DNA of 64,000 nucleotides from JACQAP01 sp035548375 (lineage in GTDB: Bacteria > Pseudomonadota > Gammaproteobacteria > Burkholderiales > JACQAP01), in NCBI GenBank assembly GCA_035548375.1, contig DASZTG010000096.1:1-64000 (forward strand), in the 5' to 3' direction. Positions 8,018-16,172 of this stretch are shown piece after piece. Within the stretch, counting starts at the first letter, position 1, and each line of letters begins with the position of its first letter. The notes beneath the pieces are model-generated. The model saw only the letters and a list, made by a program, of their open reading frames with translations. It was not told the origin of the DNA and did not search any database. The position numbers and the translations under genes are program-made.

Positions 8018-9248
8018 CGTGTTCCTGGTCCGGGAGGAGCAAGCCCCCGCGTCCCGGCATTCCTCCCAGAATGCGCGCGTCGGGATGACGCGCCGCGAAT
8101 TCGTCCGTTATCGCGCGATTCTCTTCGCTGAAAATCGAGCAGGTTGCATAGAGCAATTTACCATCTCGGGCGAGCACGTTCCACAAGGCATCCAGCAGGC
8201 GCCGCTGTTGCTGCGCGAATGCGGCGATGTCGGCGGCCCTCCGCAACCATTTGATGTCGGGATGCCGTCGCACGACGCCGGATCCCGAGCAGGGCGCGTC
8301 GAGCAGCACGCGATCGAAGGGCTTGCCGTCCCACCACGCGCCAGGGTCGCCGGCGTCCACGGCCTCGAGCTTCGCATCCAGCCCGAGGCGATCGAGGTTC
8401 GAACGCACGCGCTGCAGGCGCACGGGATCGTCATCGATCGCGGTCATCTCGACGTCCGCGATTTCCAGCAAGTGCGCCGTCTTGCCGCCGGGCGCCGCGC
8501 AGGCATCGAGCACGCGCATGCCGGCGAGGGCATCGAGCAGCGGTGCGGCCAGTTGCGCGCCGGCATCCTGCACCGACACATCGCCCGCCTCGAAGCCCGG
8601 CAGTTGCCCGACGGGAACCGGTCGCGAGAGCATGAGAGCGCCGTTGTCGAGCTGCCGCGCATCGATGCCGGCTTCGCGCAATCGGCCGAGGTAGGCGTCC
8701 GCGCGGTGTCGGCGCGCGTTCACGCGCAGCGTCATAGGCGGATGCTGGTTGCCGCTTTCGAGTATGGGCACGGCATCGAGGCCGAATTCCCGTCTGGCTC
8801 TTTCAATCCACCATGGAGCGTAGGAGAACCTGCCTTCATCGGTGGAAACAGCGCGGGCCAGAAGCTCCTCCCGCCGGCGCTGGAAATTGCGTAGCACCGC
8901 GTTGGCGAAAGACCTGACATGCGCACCCCCGATTTGCACGGCGCATTCAACCGCATGATCGACGATTGCATACGGAGCAGCATCGCTGAATTCGAGTTGA
9001 TAGAGCGCTGCCAGCAGCAGGGACTTGAGTTCCCCGTTCGCAACCGGCCTGGAAGCGAGTTGATCGAGGACCGCGCGCAAGGTCCCAAGATGGCGCAGCG
9101 TTCCGTAGCTGATGTCCTGGATCGCCCCGCGTTCGCCCGCCGTCAGTTGCTTGTTACGCCGCCAGGTCGCATCCAGTGCGGCGTTGAGGCTGGTCCCCGA
9201 AAGAACGCTGGTCAATGCGAGCGCCGCGCATCTCTGGACCTGAAGCAA
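7983..9248 (-). CDS. rsmB: 16S rRNA m5C967 methyltransferase
   Basis: SAM-dependent RNA cytosine-5 methyltransferase, 421 residues. Residues 1-140 form the NusB-like RNA-binding domain (AALALTSVLSGTSLNAALD, AIVDHAVECAVQIGG). The catalytic domain has the SAM motif VLDACAAPGGKTAHLLE, the cysteine loop LLDAPCSGSGVVRRHPDIKW and the catalytic TC motif YATCSIFSEEN. It starts 12 bases after the fmt stop and overlaps the DUF4390 gene at its end, inside a run of touching minus-strand genes from def to ntrX. Confidence 0.95.
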   Translation of the reverse strand: MLQVQRCAALALTSVLSGTSLNAALDATWRRNKQLTAGERGAIQDISYGTLRHLGTLRAVLDQLASRPVANGELKSLLLAALYQLEFSDAAPYAIVDHAVECAVQIGGAHVRSFANAVLRNFQRRREELLARAVSTDEGRFSYAPWWIERARREFGLDAVPILESGNQHPPMTLRVNARRHRADAYLGRLREAGIDARQLDNGALMLSRPVPVGQLPGFEAGDVSVQDAGAQLAAPLLDALAGMRVLDACAAPGGKTAHLLEIADVEMTAIDDDPVRLQRVRSNLDRLGLDAKLEAVDAGDPGAWWDGKPFDRVLLDAPCSGSGVVRRHPDIKWLRRAADIAAFAQQQRRLLDALWNVLARDGKLLYATCSIFSEENRAITDEFAARHPDARILGGMPGRGGLLLPDQEHDGFYYCLLQKQ

Positions 9249-9260
9249 CTGGAATTCCGA

Positions 9261-10190
9261 TCAGGACGTGAAGCGCGAGCCGGCTAGCGACACGGAGCCG
9301 CGCAGGAATTCCGCGACCGGCAGGCGCCGGCTGCCGGCCTTTTGCAATTCCGTCACGTCGAAGCTTCCGCGCCCGCAAGCGATGCGCAGTCTTTCCGACG
9401 TGCAGTCCAGGATCGTTCCGGGCGTTGCGCCCGCGTCGTCGCCGGCTTCGCCGCGCCAGATTTTCACGGTCTCTCCATCGAGAACGCCGTAGGCCCCGGG
9501 AAAGGGATTGAAGGCCCGAACCTGCCGGTCGACTTCCACGGCATCGCGAGTCCAGTCGATGGCCGCTTCCGGCTTGGCGACCTTGTGCGCATAAGTGACA
9601 CCCGCCTCGGCTTGCGCGATGGCCGCCAGGGATCCGGATTCGATTCGTGGCAACGCTTCGACGATGCAAGCGGCACCCAAGGCGGCAAGCTTGTCGTGAA
9701 GGCTTCCCGCGGAATCGTCTGCAAGTATCGGAACGGCCCGAGTCAGGTAGACCGGGCCGGTGTCGAGCCCTTGCTCCATGCGCATGATCGAAATGCCGGT
9801 CTCGCCGTCCCCGGCAAGGATGGCACGCTGGATCGGCGCGGCGCCACGCCAGCGCGGCAACAGGGAAGCATGGATGTTGATGCAGCCCATCGGAAATATT
9901 TCCAGCACCGCTGGCGGCAGGATCAATCCGTATGCCGCCACGACCAGCGCCTGCGCGCGCATCTGGCGAAGACCGACAAGCGCCTCGTCCGTCTTGAGCG
10001 TGGCCGGCTGCGCGCAAGAAATCCCATTTTTCATGGCCGCCTGCTTGACGGCGCTCGGCGTGTCCTTCAGTCCCCTGCCGGCGGGCCGGTCGGGCTGGGT
10101 CATGACCAGGGCGACATCGAACTTCGCATCGACCAACGCTTGCAGGGCCCGCGCCGCGAATGCCGGCGTCCCGGCGAAGGCAATGCGCAT
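9261..10190 (-). CDS. fmt: Methionyl-tRNA formyltransferase
   Basis: Formylates initiator Met-tRNA using 10-formyltetrahydrofolate; 309 residues, full length. Markers: N-terminal Rossmann start IAFAGTPAFAARALQAL, the tRNA-insertion loop region around PAGRGLKDTPSAVKQAA, the catalytic-core motif INIHASLLPRWRGAAPIQ, and the C-terminal OB-like domain (FNPFPGAYGVLDGETVKIW). Its start overlaps the def stop as TGATG, the conserved def-fmt pairing in which deformylase removes the group that Fmt adds. Confidence 0.97.
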   Translation of the reverse strand: MRIAFAGTPAFAARALQALVDAKFDVALVMTQPDRPAGRGLKDTPSAVKQAAMKNGISCAQPATLKTDEALVGLRQMRAQALVVAAYGLILPPAVLEIFPMGCINIHASLLPRWRGAAPIQRAILAGDGETGISIMRMEQGLDTGPVYLTRAVPILADDSAGSLHDKLAALGAACIVEALPRIESGSLAAIAQAEAGVTYAHKVAKPEAAIDWTRDAVEVDRQVRAFNPFPGAYGVLDGETVKIWRGEAGDDAGATPGTILDCTSERLRIACGRGSFDVTELQKAGSRRLPVAEFLRGSVSLAGSRFTS

Positions 10191-10693
10191 CAGAGCGTTT
10201 GCCGCTGCTGCTTTTTCAGCTTGCCGGCGATGCGCTTTTGCTTGAGCTGCGAAAGGTATTCGACGAAGACCTTTCCCTTCAGGTGGTCCATCTCATGCTG
10301 CATGCACACCGCGAGCAGGCCGTCGCTCTCAATCTCGAAGGGCTTTCCGTCCAGTCCCAGCGCACCGACCTTCACCCATTCCGCACGGGTCACCAGTTCG
10401 AATATGCCCGGCACGGACAGGCAGCCTTCCTCGCACTCGGCCTGGCCACTCGAGGCGAGGATTTTCGGATTGATCAGCACCAGCAAATCGTCATGCGTTT
10501 CCGAGATGTCGATGACGATCACCTGCTTGTGCACATCGACCTGGGTGGCCGCCAACCCGACGCCGGGTGCCGCATACATCGTCTCCGCCATGTCCTTCGA
10601 GAGCTTGCGAATGTCATCGTCGACCGCCATCACCGGCGCTGCGATTTTGTGCAGCCTCGGGTCCGGGTAATGGATGATGGGCAGAATTGCCAT
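10190..10693 (-). CDS. def: Peptide deformylase
   Basis: Metalloenzyme that removes the N-formyl group from nascent proteins; 167 residues. All three family motifs are intact: GVGLAATQVDV, EEGCLSVPG (metal-ligand cysteine) and HEMDHLKGKVF (two ligand histidines plus catalytic glutamate). It is the first gene of the minus-strand run def-fmt-rsmB-DUF4390-ntrY-ntrX. The ATG lies only ~120 bases from the divergent LysM gene, and the stretch just upstream is AT-rich. No strong Shine-Dalgarno sequence is visible (AGCAAGCATTT precedes ATG). Confidence 0.97.
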   Translation of the reverse strand: MAILPIIHYPDPRLHKIAAPVMAVDDDIRKLSKDMAETMYAAPGVGLAATQVDVHKQVIVIDISETHDDLLVLINPKILASSGQAECEEGCLSVPGIFELVTRAEWVKVGALGLDGKPFEIESDGLLAVCMQHEMDHLKGKVFVEYLSQLKQKRIAGKLKKQQRQTL

Positions 10694-10815
10694 AAATGCT
10701 TGCTAATTTAATAAACTAGATGCAGAATTTAATGCAAAGTATCGAGTACGGCGCGAAAATCCCGTCCGCTGCGGGCAGAGCGCGCGTTTGCGTATCGAAA
10801 GAATGGGGGCCTGAG
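10694..10815. promoter_or_regulatory. Divergent intergenic region between def and the LysM gene
   Basis: This 122-base gap holds both promoters of two divergent units. The def-proximal 50 bases are strikingly AT-rich for this genome (TTGCTAATTTAATAAACTAG), as expected for promoter melting regions. A possible plus-strand promoter is TTGCTA at 10700-10705 with CAGAAT 17 bases on; a TATTAA-like -10 can be read for the minus strand. Neither is a strong consensus match, so exact start sites are uncertain. Confidence 0.4.
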
Positions 10816-11904
10816 ATGGGCAAATCAATTATATCCCTGGTACTGGCAGCCGCCTGGTCGTGCTGCGCGCTGGCCGACGAAATCAAAATCGCCGAAAACG
10901 CGCCGGATCGCTACGTGGTGGTCAAGGGCGATACGCTCTGGGGAATTTCCGGCAAGTTCCTCAAGGATCCGTGGCGGTGGCCGGATGTCTGGGGACTGAA
11001 CAAGGAAGAGATCAAGAACCCCCACTGGATTTACCCCGGCGACGTCATCGTGCTCGATTTCACGGGCAAGACACCGCATTTGCACAAAGGCGGTCGCGGC
11101 GGCGCGGGTGGGGGCACGGATGGCAGCGACGGAAGCGATACCGAGTGGCGCCTGATGGACGCGAAGCTCAGCCCGACGATTCGCCGCCAATCGCTGGCAT
11201 CGGGAGCCATCGCCAGCATTCCGACGTCGGCGATCCAGCCGTTCCTGAACCGGCCCCTCGTCGTCGGCGAGAAGGAACTGGACCTGGCGCCGACATTGGT
11301 CGCCGGGCAGGAGAATCGGGTGGTCATGTCCGCCGGCGACACCATGTTCGCGAAGGGAATCGCCGCGCAGGAAAACAATGGCTGGAACGTGTTCCGCCCC
11401 GGCCGCACGCTGACGGATCCCGATACCAAGGAAGTCCTCGGCCACGAAGCCGTATACCTGGGAGATGCGCAAGTCACCGAATTCGGCGACGTCAGCACGC
11501 TCGTGCTGACGAAGACACGCCAGGAAGTCGCGCCGGGAGACCGGCTTGCCAAGCTGCCTGACGGGCAGGTCATGTCGTACGTGCCCCATGCACCCGCGAC
11601 GCAGGTCAAGGGCCGTGTCATCGCCGGTCCCGACGGCAGTTTTTCCGAGATCGCCTCTACGCAGGTGGTCATCATCAATCGCGGCAGCCGCGAGGGCATG
11701 GAGATCGGGCACGTGCTGGCGTTGTATCGCGACCGGCCGTCGGTCAAACCCGCCAATGCCACCGATCCCGACGAAAGGATCAAGCTGCCGGCGGAACGCT
11801 ACGGCATGGTGTTCGTGTTCCGGGTCTTCGAAAAAGTCTCTTACGGGCTGGTCCTGCATTCGACGCGTCCCGTGAACGTGCTCGACGTCGTCCAGAATCC
11901 CTAG
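10816..11904 (+). CDS. LysM-domain exported protein
   Basis: A 362-residue protein with a signal peptide (MGKSIISLVLAAAWSCCALA) and one LysM peptidoglycan-binding domain right after it (RYVVVKGDTLWGISGKFL, PDVWGLNKEEIKNPHWIYPG). A glycine-rich linker (GGRGGAGGGTDGSDGSD) joins it to a ~260-residue C-terminal region with no recognised catalytic motif. I chose the ATG at 10816, preceded by a G-rich ribosome site, because upstream in-frame methionines would bury the signal peptide. Proteins of this type sit between def and dprA in many betaproteobacteria; a cell-wall structural role is likely but not shown. Confidence 0.88.
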   Translation: MGKSIISLVLAAAWSCCALADEIKIAENAPDRYVVVKGDTLWGISGKFLKDPWRWPDVWGLNKEEIKNPHWIYPGDVIVLDFTGKTPHLHKGGRGGAGGGTDGSDGSDTEWRLMDAKLSPTIRRQSLASGAIASIPTSAIQPFLNRPLVVGEKELDLAPTLVAGQENRVVMSAGDTMFAKGIAAQENNGWNVFRPGRTLTDPDTKEVLGHEAVYLGDAQVTEFGDVSTLVLTKTRQEVAPGDRLAKLPDGQVMSYVPHAPATQVKGRVIAGPDGSFSEIASTQVVIINRGSREGMEIGHVLALYRDRPSVKPANATDPDERIKLPAERYGMVFVFRVFEKVSYGLVLHSTRPVNVLDVVQNP

Positions 11905-11921
11905 CGCTTCCATAGCGCCAG

Positions 11922-13004
11922 ATGTCGCCGGACCGGGAAACGCTGGCCTGGCTTCGGCTCGGTCTGGTCGACGAGCTCACACCTTCCGGATTCCGCAAGC
12001 TTCTCGCGGCACACTCGAGTCCTGAAGCCGTCTGTGCGGCGAGTCGGAGCATGCTCTGCCGCACCGTCGCCGAAAATGTTGCCGAAGCCATCGCTCGCGG
12101 CCCGGATGAAAAAAGACTGGAGGCAACGTTGCAGTGGCTCGACGATCCCGCGAACCGGGTCGTCACGCTCGCCGATGCAGCCTATCCCCGGCTGCTGCTT
12201 GAAATTTCCGACCCGCCACCCATCCTCTATTTGAAGGGCAATCCGGCGCTCCTGCAGAACAATGCGCTCGCCGTCGTCGGCAGCCGCAATGCTTCGCAGC
12301 AAGGCATGGCGAACGCCGAAGCTTTCTCCCGGGAATTGTCCGAGGGTGGTTTCACGATCGTGAGCGGCCTTGCCCTCGGGATCGACGCCGCCGCGCATGG
12401 CGGCGGTCTTGGCGGGAATTCCTCTTCCATCGCGGTGCTCGGCACCGGCCTCGACATCGTCTACCCTGCGCGCAATCGAGATCTCGCGCATCGCCTGGCG
12501 CAAACCGGCGCCCTGGTTTCCGAGTTCGCGCTGGGCACGCCGGCGCTCGCCTCGAACTTTCCGCGCCGCAATCGCCTCATCAGCGGACTGGCGCGCGGCT
12601 GCCTTGTAGTCGAAGCAGCGCTCCAGAGTGGATCGCTGATCACGGCGCGCTATGCGCTGGAACAGGGTCGCGAGGTTTTTGCCATCCCGGGTTCCATCCA
12701 TTCGCCCTTGTCCAAGGGCTGCCACCAACTCATCAAGCAGGGCGCGAAGCTGGTCGAAAGCAGCCAGGACATACTCGAGGAATTCGGATTCCCTGCAGCC
12801 GGAACGGCTAAACAGGCGCGTACGGCATCGAAGGCGGAGACGAATCCCCTGCTGACGGCGCTCGGCTACGATCCGGCGGACCTGGACACGATTTGCGAAC
12901 GCAGCGGCTTGACGCCGGATACCGCATCGGCGATGCTGCTGACACTGGAACTCGAAGGCGTGGTCAGCCGCGTTCCAGGCGGCAAGTTTCAGCGCGTGCG
13001 CTAG
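11922..13004 (+). CDS. dprA: DNA processing protein DprA
   Basis: Single-strand DNA-binding protein that loads RecA on incoming DNA during natural transformation; 360 residues. The Rossmann core is complete: AVVGSRNASQQGMANAE, TIVSGLALGIDAAAHGG, AVLGTGLDIVYPARNRDL, FPRRNRLISGLARGCLVVEA and SGSLITARYALEQGREVFA. An N-terminal helix-hairpin-like region and a C-terminal winged helix (DLDTICERSGLTPDTASAMLL) flank it. It follows the LysM gene by 17 bases and precedes smg, with which it is probably co-transcribed. Its presence alone does not prove competence. Confidence 0.95.
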   Translation: MSPDRETLAWLRLGLVDELTPSGFRKLLAAHSSPEAVCAASRSMLCRTVAENVAEAIARGPDEKRLEATLQWLDDPANRVVTLADAAYPRLLLEISDPPPILYLKGNPALLQNNALAVVGSRNASQQGMANAEAFSRELSEGGFTIVSGLALGIDAAAHGGGLGGNSSSIAVLGTGLDIVYPARNRDLAHRLAQTGALVSEFALGTPALASNFPRRNRLISGLARGCLVVEAALQSGSLITARYALEQGREVFAIPGSIHSPLSKGCHQLIKQGAKLVESSQDILEEFGFPAAGTAKQARTASKAETNPLLTALGYDPADLDTICERSGLTPDTASAMLLTLELEGVVSRVPGGKFQRVR

Positions 13005-13036
13005 CGCGAAAGCAGCCTTACTCCAGACAGGGGCTC

Positions 13037-13495
13037 ATGTTCGACATACTCGTCTTCCTGTTCGAGAATTACTTCCAAGCCGGTTCCTATCCCGATCAAG
13101 AAACCCTTTCCAAGCGTCTTTCCGCCGCCGGATTCGACGGCCGCGACATTTCGCAGGCACTCACCTGGCTGGGCGGCCTCGAGCGCGCCGGCAAGAGCGG
13201 CAACCGTTCGCAAACCGCGCCCGGCAAGGGCCTGCGTTTCTATACCGATCCCGAGCTGAGCACGCTGACGGCCGAGGCGCGCGGCTTCCTGCTTTTCCTG
13301 GAAGGCGCAAGCGTCATCAGCGTGTTACAACGCGAACTCATCATCGAGCGTGTGATGGCGCTGGAAGAGCCGGCGGTCGAACTCGACAAGGTCAAGCTCA
13401 TCGTGCTGATGGTGTTGTGGAGCCAGGACGAAACGCTGGACTCCCTCGTTCTCGAAGAATTGATTTCGCCGAACCAGGAACGTTACCTTCAGTAA
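13037..13495 (+). CDS. smg: Smg family protein (DUF494)
   Basis: A 152-residue soluble protein matching the conserved Smg/DUF494 family, usually found next to dprA and topA. The family start MFDILVFLFENYF, the middle SAAGFDGRDISQALTWLGGL and the acidic C-terminus (ILMVLWSQDETLDSLVLEEL) are present. I chose the ATG at 13037 because it gives the family N-terminus; earlier in-frame codons overlap dprA. Molecular function is unknown. Confidence 0.9.
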   Translation: MFDILVFLFENYFQAGSYPDQETLSKRLSAAGFDGRDISQALTWLGGLERAGKSGNRSQTAPGKGLRFYTDPELSTLTAEARGFLLFLEGASVISVLQRELIIERVMALEEPAVELDKVKLIVLMVLWSQDETLDSLVLEELISPNQERYLQ

Positions 13496-13531
13496 CGCTG
13501 CGGCAATCCGCGCGGCGGTGATTCGCGGCGC

Positions 13532-13560
13532 TTGCCGCGGCGCCATCAACTTCTTATCAT
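13532..13560 (+). promoter_or_regulatory. Candidate sigma-70 promoter for topA
   Basis: TTGCCG (13532-13537) and TATCAT (13555-13560) are separated by 17 bases, four and five matches to consensus, 29 bases before the topA ATG. This lies in the 93-base gap after smg. topA is generally supercoiling-responsive, but no specific operator is visible. Confidence 0.5.
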
Positions 13561-13588
13561 TCCGCCTCCTTTTCAGGCCGGAAGCTCA

Positions 13589-16162
13589 ATGTCCCAAAGC
13601 CTTCTGATCGTCGAGTCGCCCTCCAAGGCCAAGACTCTCAAGAAATATCTTGGCCGCGGCTTTGAAATCGTCGCGTCGTACGGCCACGTGCGCGACCTCG
13701 AAGCGAAGGAAGGTGCGGTCGATCCCGCCGACGATTTCCACATGCGTTACGCGCTGGTGGAAAAAAACAAGAAACACGTGGACGCCATCACGAAGGCCGT
13801 CTCCAAGGCCGCGAACGTCTATCTCGCGACCGACCCGGACCGCGAAGGCGAAGCGATCGCCTGGCATCTGGCCGAGATCCTGAAGGACAAGAAGCTCCTC
13901 AAGAACAAGAAGCTCAACCGCGTGGTGTTCTACGAGATCACCGAGTCCGCGGTCAAGGACGCGGTCGCGCACCCGCGCGGCATCTCGATGCCGCTGGTGA
14001 ACGCGCAGCAGGCGCGCCGCGCGCTGGACCACCTGGTCGGCTTCAACCTGTCGCCGCTGTTGTGGAAGAAAATCGGCCCCAGCCTGTCGGCGGGGCGCGT
14101 GCAAAGCCCGGCGCTTCGCCTCATCGTCGAGCGCGAGCGCGAGATCGAGAATTTCAAGAGCCGCGAATACTGGTCGCTGCACCTGGAGAGCCACAAGGGC
14201 AAGCAGAAGTTCAGCGCGCGGCTGATCCAGTACGACGGCAACAAGATCGAGCAATTCTCGATCGTCAGCGAGGAAGACCACCGCAAGATCGTCGAGGCCA
14301 TCGAGAAGGCCGCGAACGGCACGGCGAAGGTCGTCAAGGTCGAGCGCAAGCCGAAGAGCCGGCAGCCGGCACCGCCTTTCACCACGTCCACGCTGCAGCA
14401 GGAAGCCGTGCGCAAGCTCGGCATGACCACGCGCGGCACCATGAGCACCGCGCAGCAGCTCTACGAAGGCGTGGAAATCGACGGCGGCACGGTCGGCCTC
14501 ATCACCTACATGCGCACGGATTCGCTCGCGCTCGCCAACGAAGCGCTGGTGGAGATACGCAACTACATCAAGAAAAAATTCGACGCCGACTACCTGCCGC
14601 ATGCCGCGATCGAATATCGCAACAAGTCGAAGAACGCGCAGGAGGCGCACGAAGCCATCCGACCGACATCCATCGAGCGCTCGCCGGACGCGATCCGCAA
14701 ATACCTGACCGCTGACCAGGCCGCGCTTTACGAGATGATCTGGAAGCGGACGCTGTCCTGCCAGATGACGCCGGCGAAATACGACACGACGTCGGTCGAT
14801 CTGTCCGCGGGGCGGCCCGATACGCTGTTTCGCGCGACGGGCCAGGTGCTGGTGTTCCCGGGCTTCATGGCGGTCTACCTCGAGGACGCAGACGACGTCG
14901 AGCAGGAGCAGGAAGCGCGCTTGCCGCCGCTGGAGGAGAAGGAAACCGTTCCGGTGGACCGGATATTCGGCGAGCAGCATTTCACGCAACCGCCTCCGCG
15001 CTACACGGAAGCGAGCCTGGTCAAGACGCTGGAGGAATACGGCATCGGCCGGCCCTCCACCTACGCGAGCATCATCTCGACCCTGCAGGACCGCGGTTAC
15101 GCGCTGCTGGAGAAAAAACGCTTCATGCCGACGGACATCGGCCGCCTGGTGAACGGATTCCTGACGTCGCATTTCAATCACTACGTCGACTATGGATTCA
15201 CCGCCCGCCTGGAAGAGGAACTCGACGACATCTCCAATGGCGATCGCGAGTGGGTGCCGGTGCTGAAGCAGTTCTGGAAGGATTTCGCGAAGACGCTCAA
15301 GTCGAAGGAAAAGGTCGCGCGCGGCAGCCCGCTGGAAGAATCCTGCCCGAAGTGCGGCAAGCAGCTATTCCTGCAGAACAGCCGGCGCGGCTTGTTCGTC
15401 GGCTGCAGCGGCTACCCCGATTGCGACTACACGCGGCCGTGGGGCGACCAGCCCGCCGGTCCGACCGTGCTCGGCAAGGACCCGGCGACGGACCAGGACA
15501 TCCTGCTGCTCAAGGGGCCCTATGGGTTCTACGTGCAGATCGGACCCACGCCGGAAGACAAGACGATCAAGCCGAAACGCGCCGCGTGGCCGAAGAGCAT
15601 TCCCGTCGCGGCGGCCGACCTGGAGACGGCGCTGAAAATGCTCGCGTTGCCGCGCAAGCTCGGCGATCACCCGGAGTCCGGCAAGGTCGTCGAAGCCAAC
15701 ATCGGCCGCTTCGGCCCCTACGTGAAGCACGACGGCATGTTCAAGTCGATTCCGAAGGCCGAGAGCGTGCACGACATCACGCTCTCGCGCGCGGTGGAGC
15801 TGCTGGCCGAGAAGAAAGCCGGCGGCGGTGGCGGCCGATCGCTGGGCACGCACCCGGACGACAACCGCACCGTCGCGGTACACAGCGGCCGTTACGGTCC
15901 CTACGTGAAGTACGGCAAGATCAACGCGACCATTCCGGCATCGATCGATCCGGAGAAAATCACGCTGGACGAAGCGCTCGAACTGCTCTCCGCCAAAGCG
16001 ACCAAGTCCGGAAAGACCGCAAAGGCCGGCAAGGGCGGAACCCGCACCCGCGCGACCACTGCCGAACCCGCGAGGGCGGCAGCCGCAAAGGCGAAGCCCG
16101 CCAAGACCACCACGAAGAAGAAAAAGCCGGTCGCCAGTCGCGGCAAACGCAAGGCCGGCTAA
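13589..16162 (+). CDS. topA: DNA topoisomerase I (omega protein)
   Basis: Type IA topoisomerase relaxing negative supercoils; 857 residues. The N-terminal TOPRIM domain starts LLIVESPSKAKTLKKYLG and has DPDREGEAIAWHL; the active-site tyrosine is Y307 in GLITYMRTDS. Downstream are one four-cysteine zinc ribbon (SCPKCGKQLF to GCSGYPDCDY) and two C-terminal repeats ending in GRFGPYVKHDGMFKSIPK and GRYGPYVKYGKINATIP. The last ~45 residues are a lysine/alanine-rich basic tail likely to bind DNA. The ATG at 13589 gives the family N-terminus. It is convergent with gyrB, ten bases away: opposing topoisomerases end to end. Confidence 0.97.
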   Translation: MSQSLLIVESPSKAKTLKKYLGRGFEIVASYGHVRDLEAKEGAVDPADDFHMRYALVEKNKKHVDAITKAVSKAANVYLATDPDREGEAIAWHLAEILKDKKLLKNKKLNRVVFYEITESAVKDAVAHPRGISMPLVNAQQARRALDHLVGFNLSPLLWKKIGPSLSAGRVQSPALRLIVEREREIENFKSREYWSLHLESHKGKQKFSARLIQYDGNKIEQFSIVSEEDHRKIVEAIEKAANGTAKVVKVERKPKSRQPAPPFTTSTLQQEAVRKLGMTTRGTMSTAQQLYEGVEIDGGTVGLITYMRTDSLALANEALVEIRNYIKKKFDADYLPHAAIEYRNKSKNAQEAHEAIRPTSIERSPDAIRKYLTADQAALYEMIWKRTLSCQMTPAKYDTTSVDLSAGRPDTLFRATGQVLVFPGFMAVYLEDADDVEQEQEARLPPLEEKETVPVDRIFGEQHFTQPPPRYTEASLVKTLEEYGIGRPSTYASIISTLQDRGYALLEKKRFMPTDIGRLVNGFLTSHFNHYVDYGFTARLEEELDDISNGDREWVPVLKQFWKDFAKTLKSKEKVARGSPLEESCPKCGKQLFLQNSRRGLFVGCSGYPDCDYTRPWGDQPAGPTVLGKDPATDQDILLLKGPYGFYVQIGPTPEDKTIKPKRAAWPKSIPVAAADLETALKMLALPRKLGDHPESGKVVEANIGRFGPYVKHDGMFKSIPKAESVHDITLSRAVELLAEKKAGGGGGRSLGTHPDDNRTVAVHSGRYGPYVKYGKINATIPASIDPEKITLDEALELLSAKATKSGKTAKAGKGGTRTRATTAEPARAAAAKAKPAKTTTKKKKPVASRGKRKAG

Positions 16163-16172
16163 AGCGCAACCG

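Noticed and set aside
10720..10815. N-terminal extension of the LysM protein from 10720
   Set aside because: It would place 32 non-hydrophobic residues before a clear signal peptide; the ATG at 10816 with a G-rich site is better.
13586..15181. Long open frame on the minus strand opposite topA
   Set aside because: It is antisense to an intact, motif-complete gene, gives arginine/alanine-rich sequence with no family resemblance, and is expected in DNA of this GC content.
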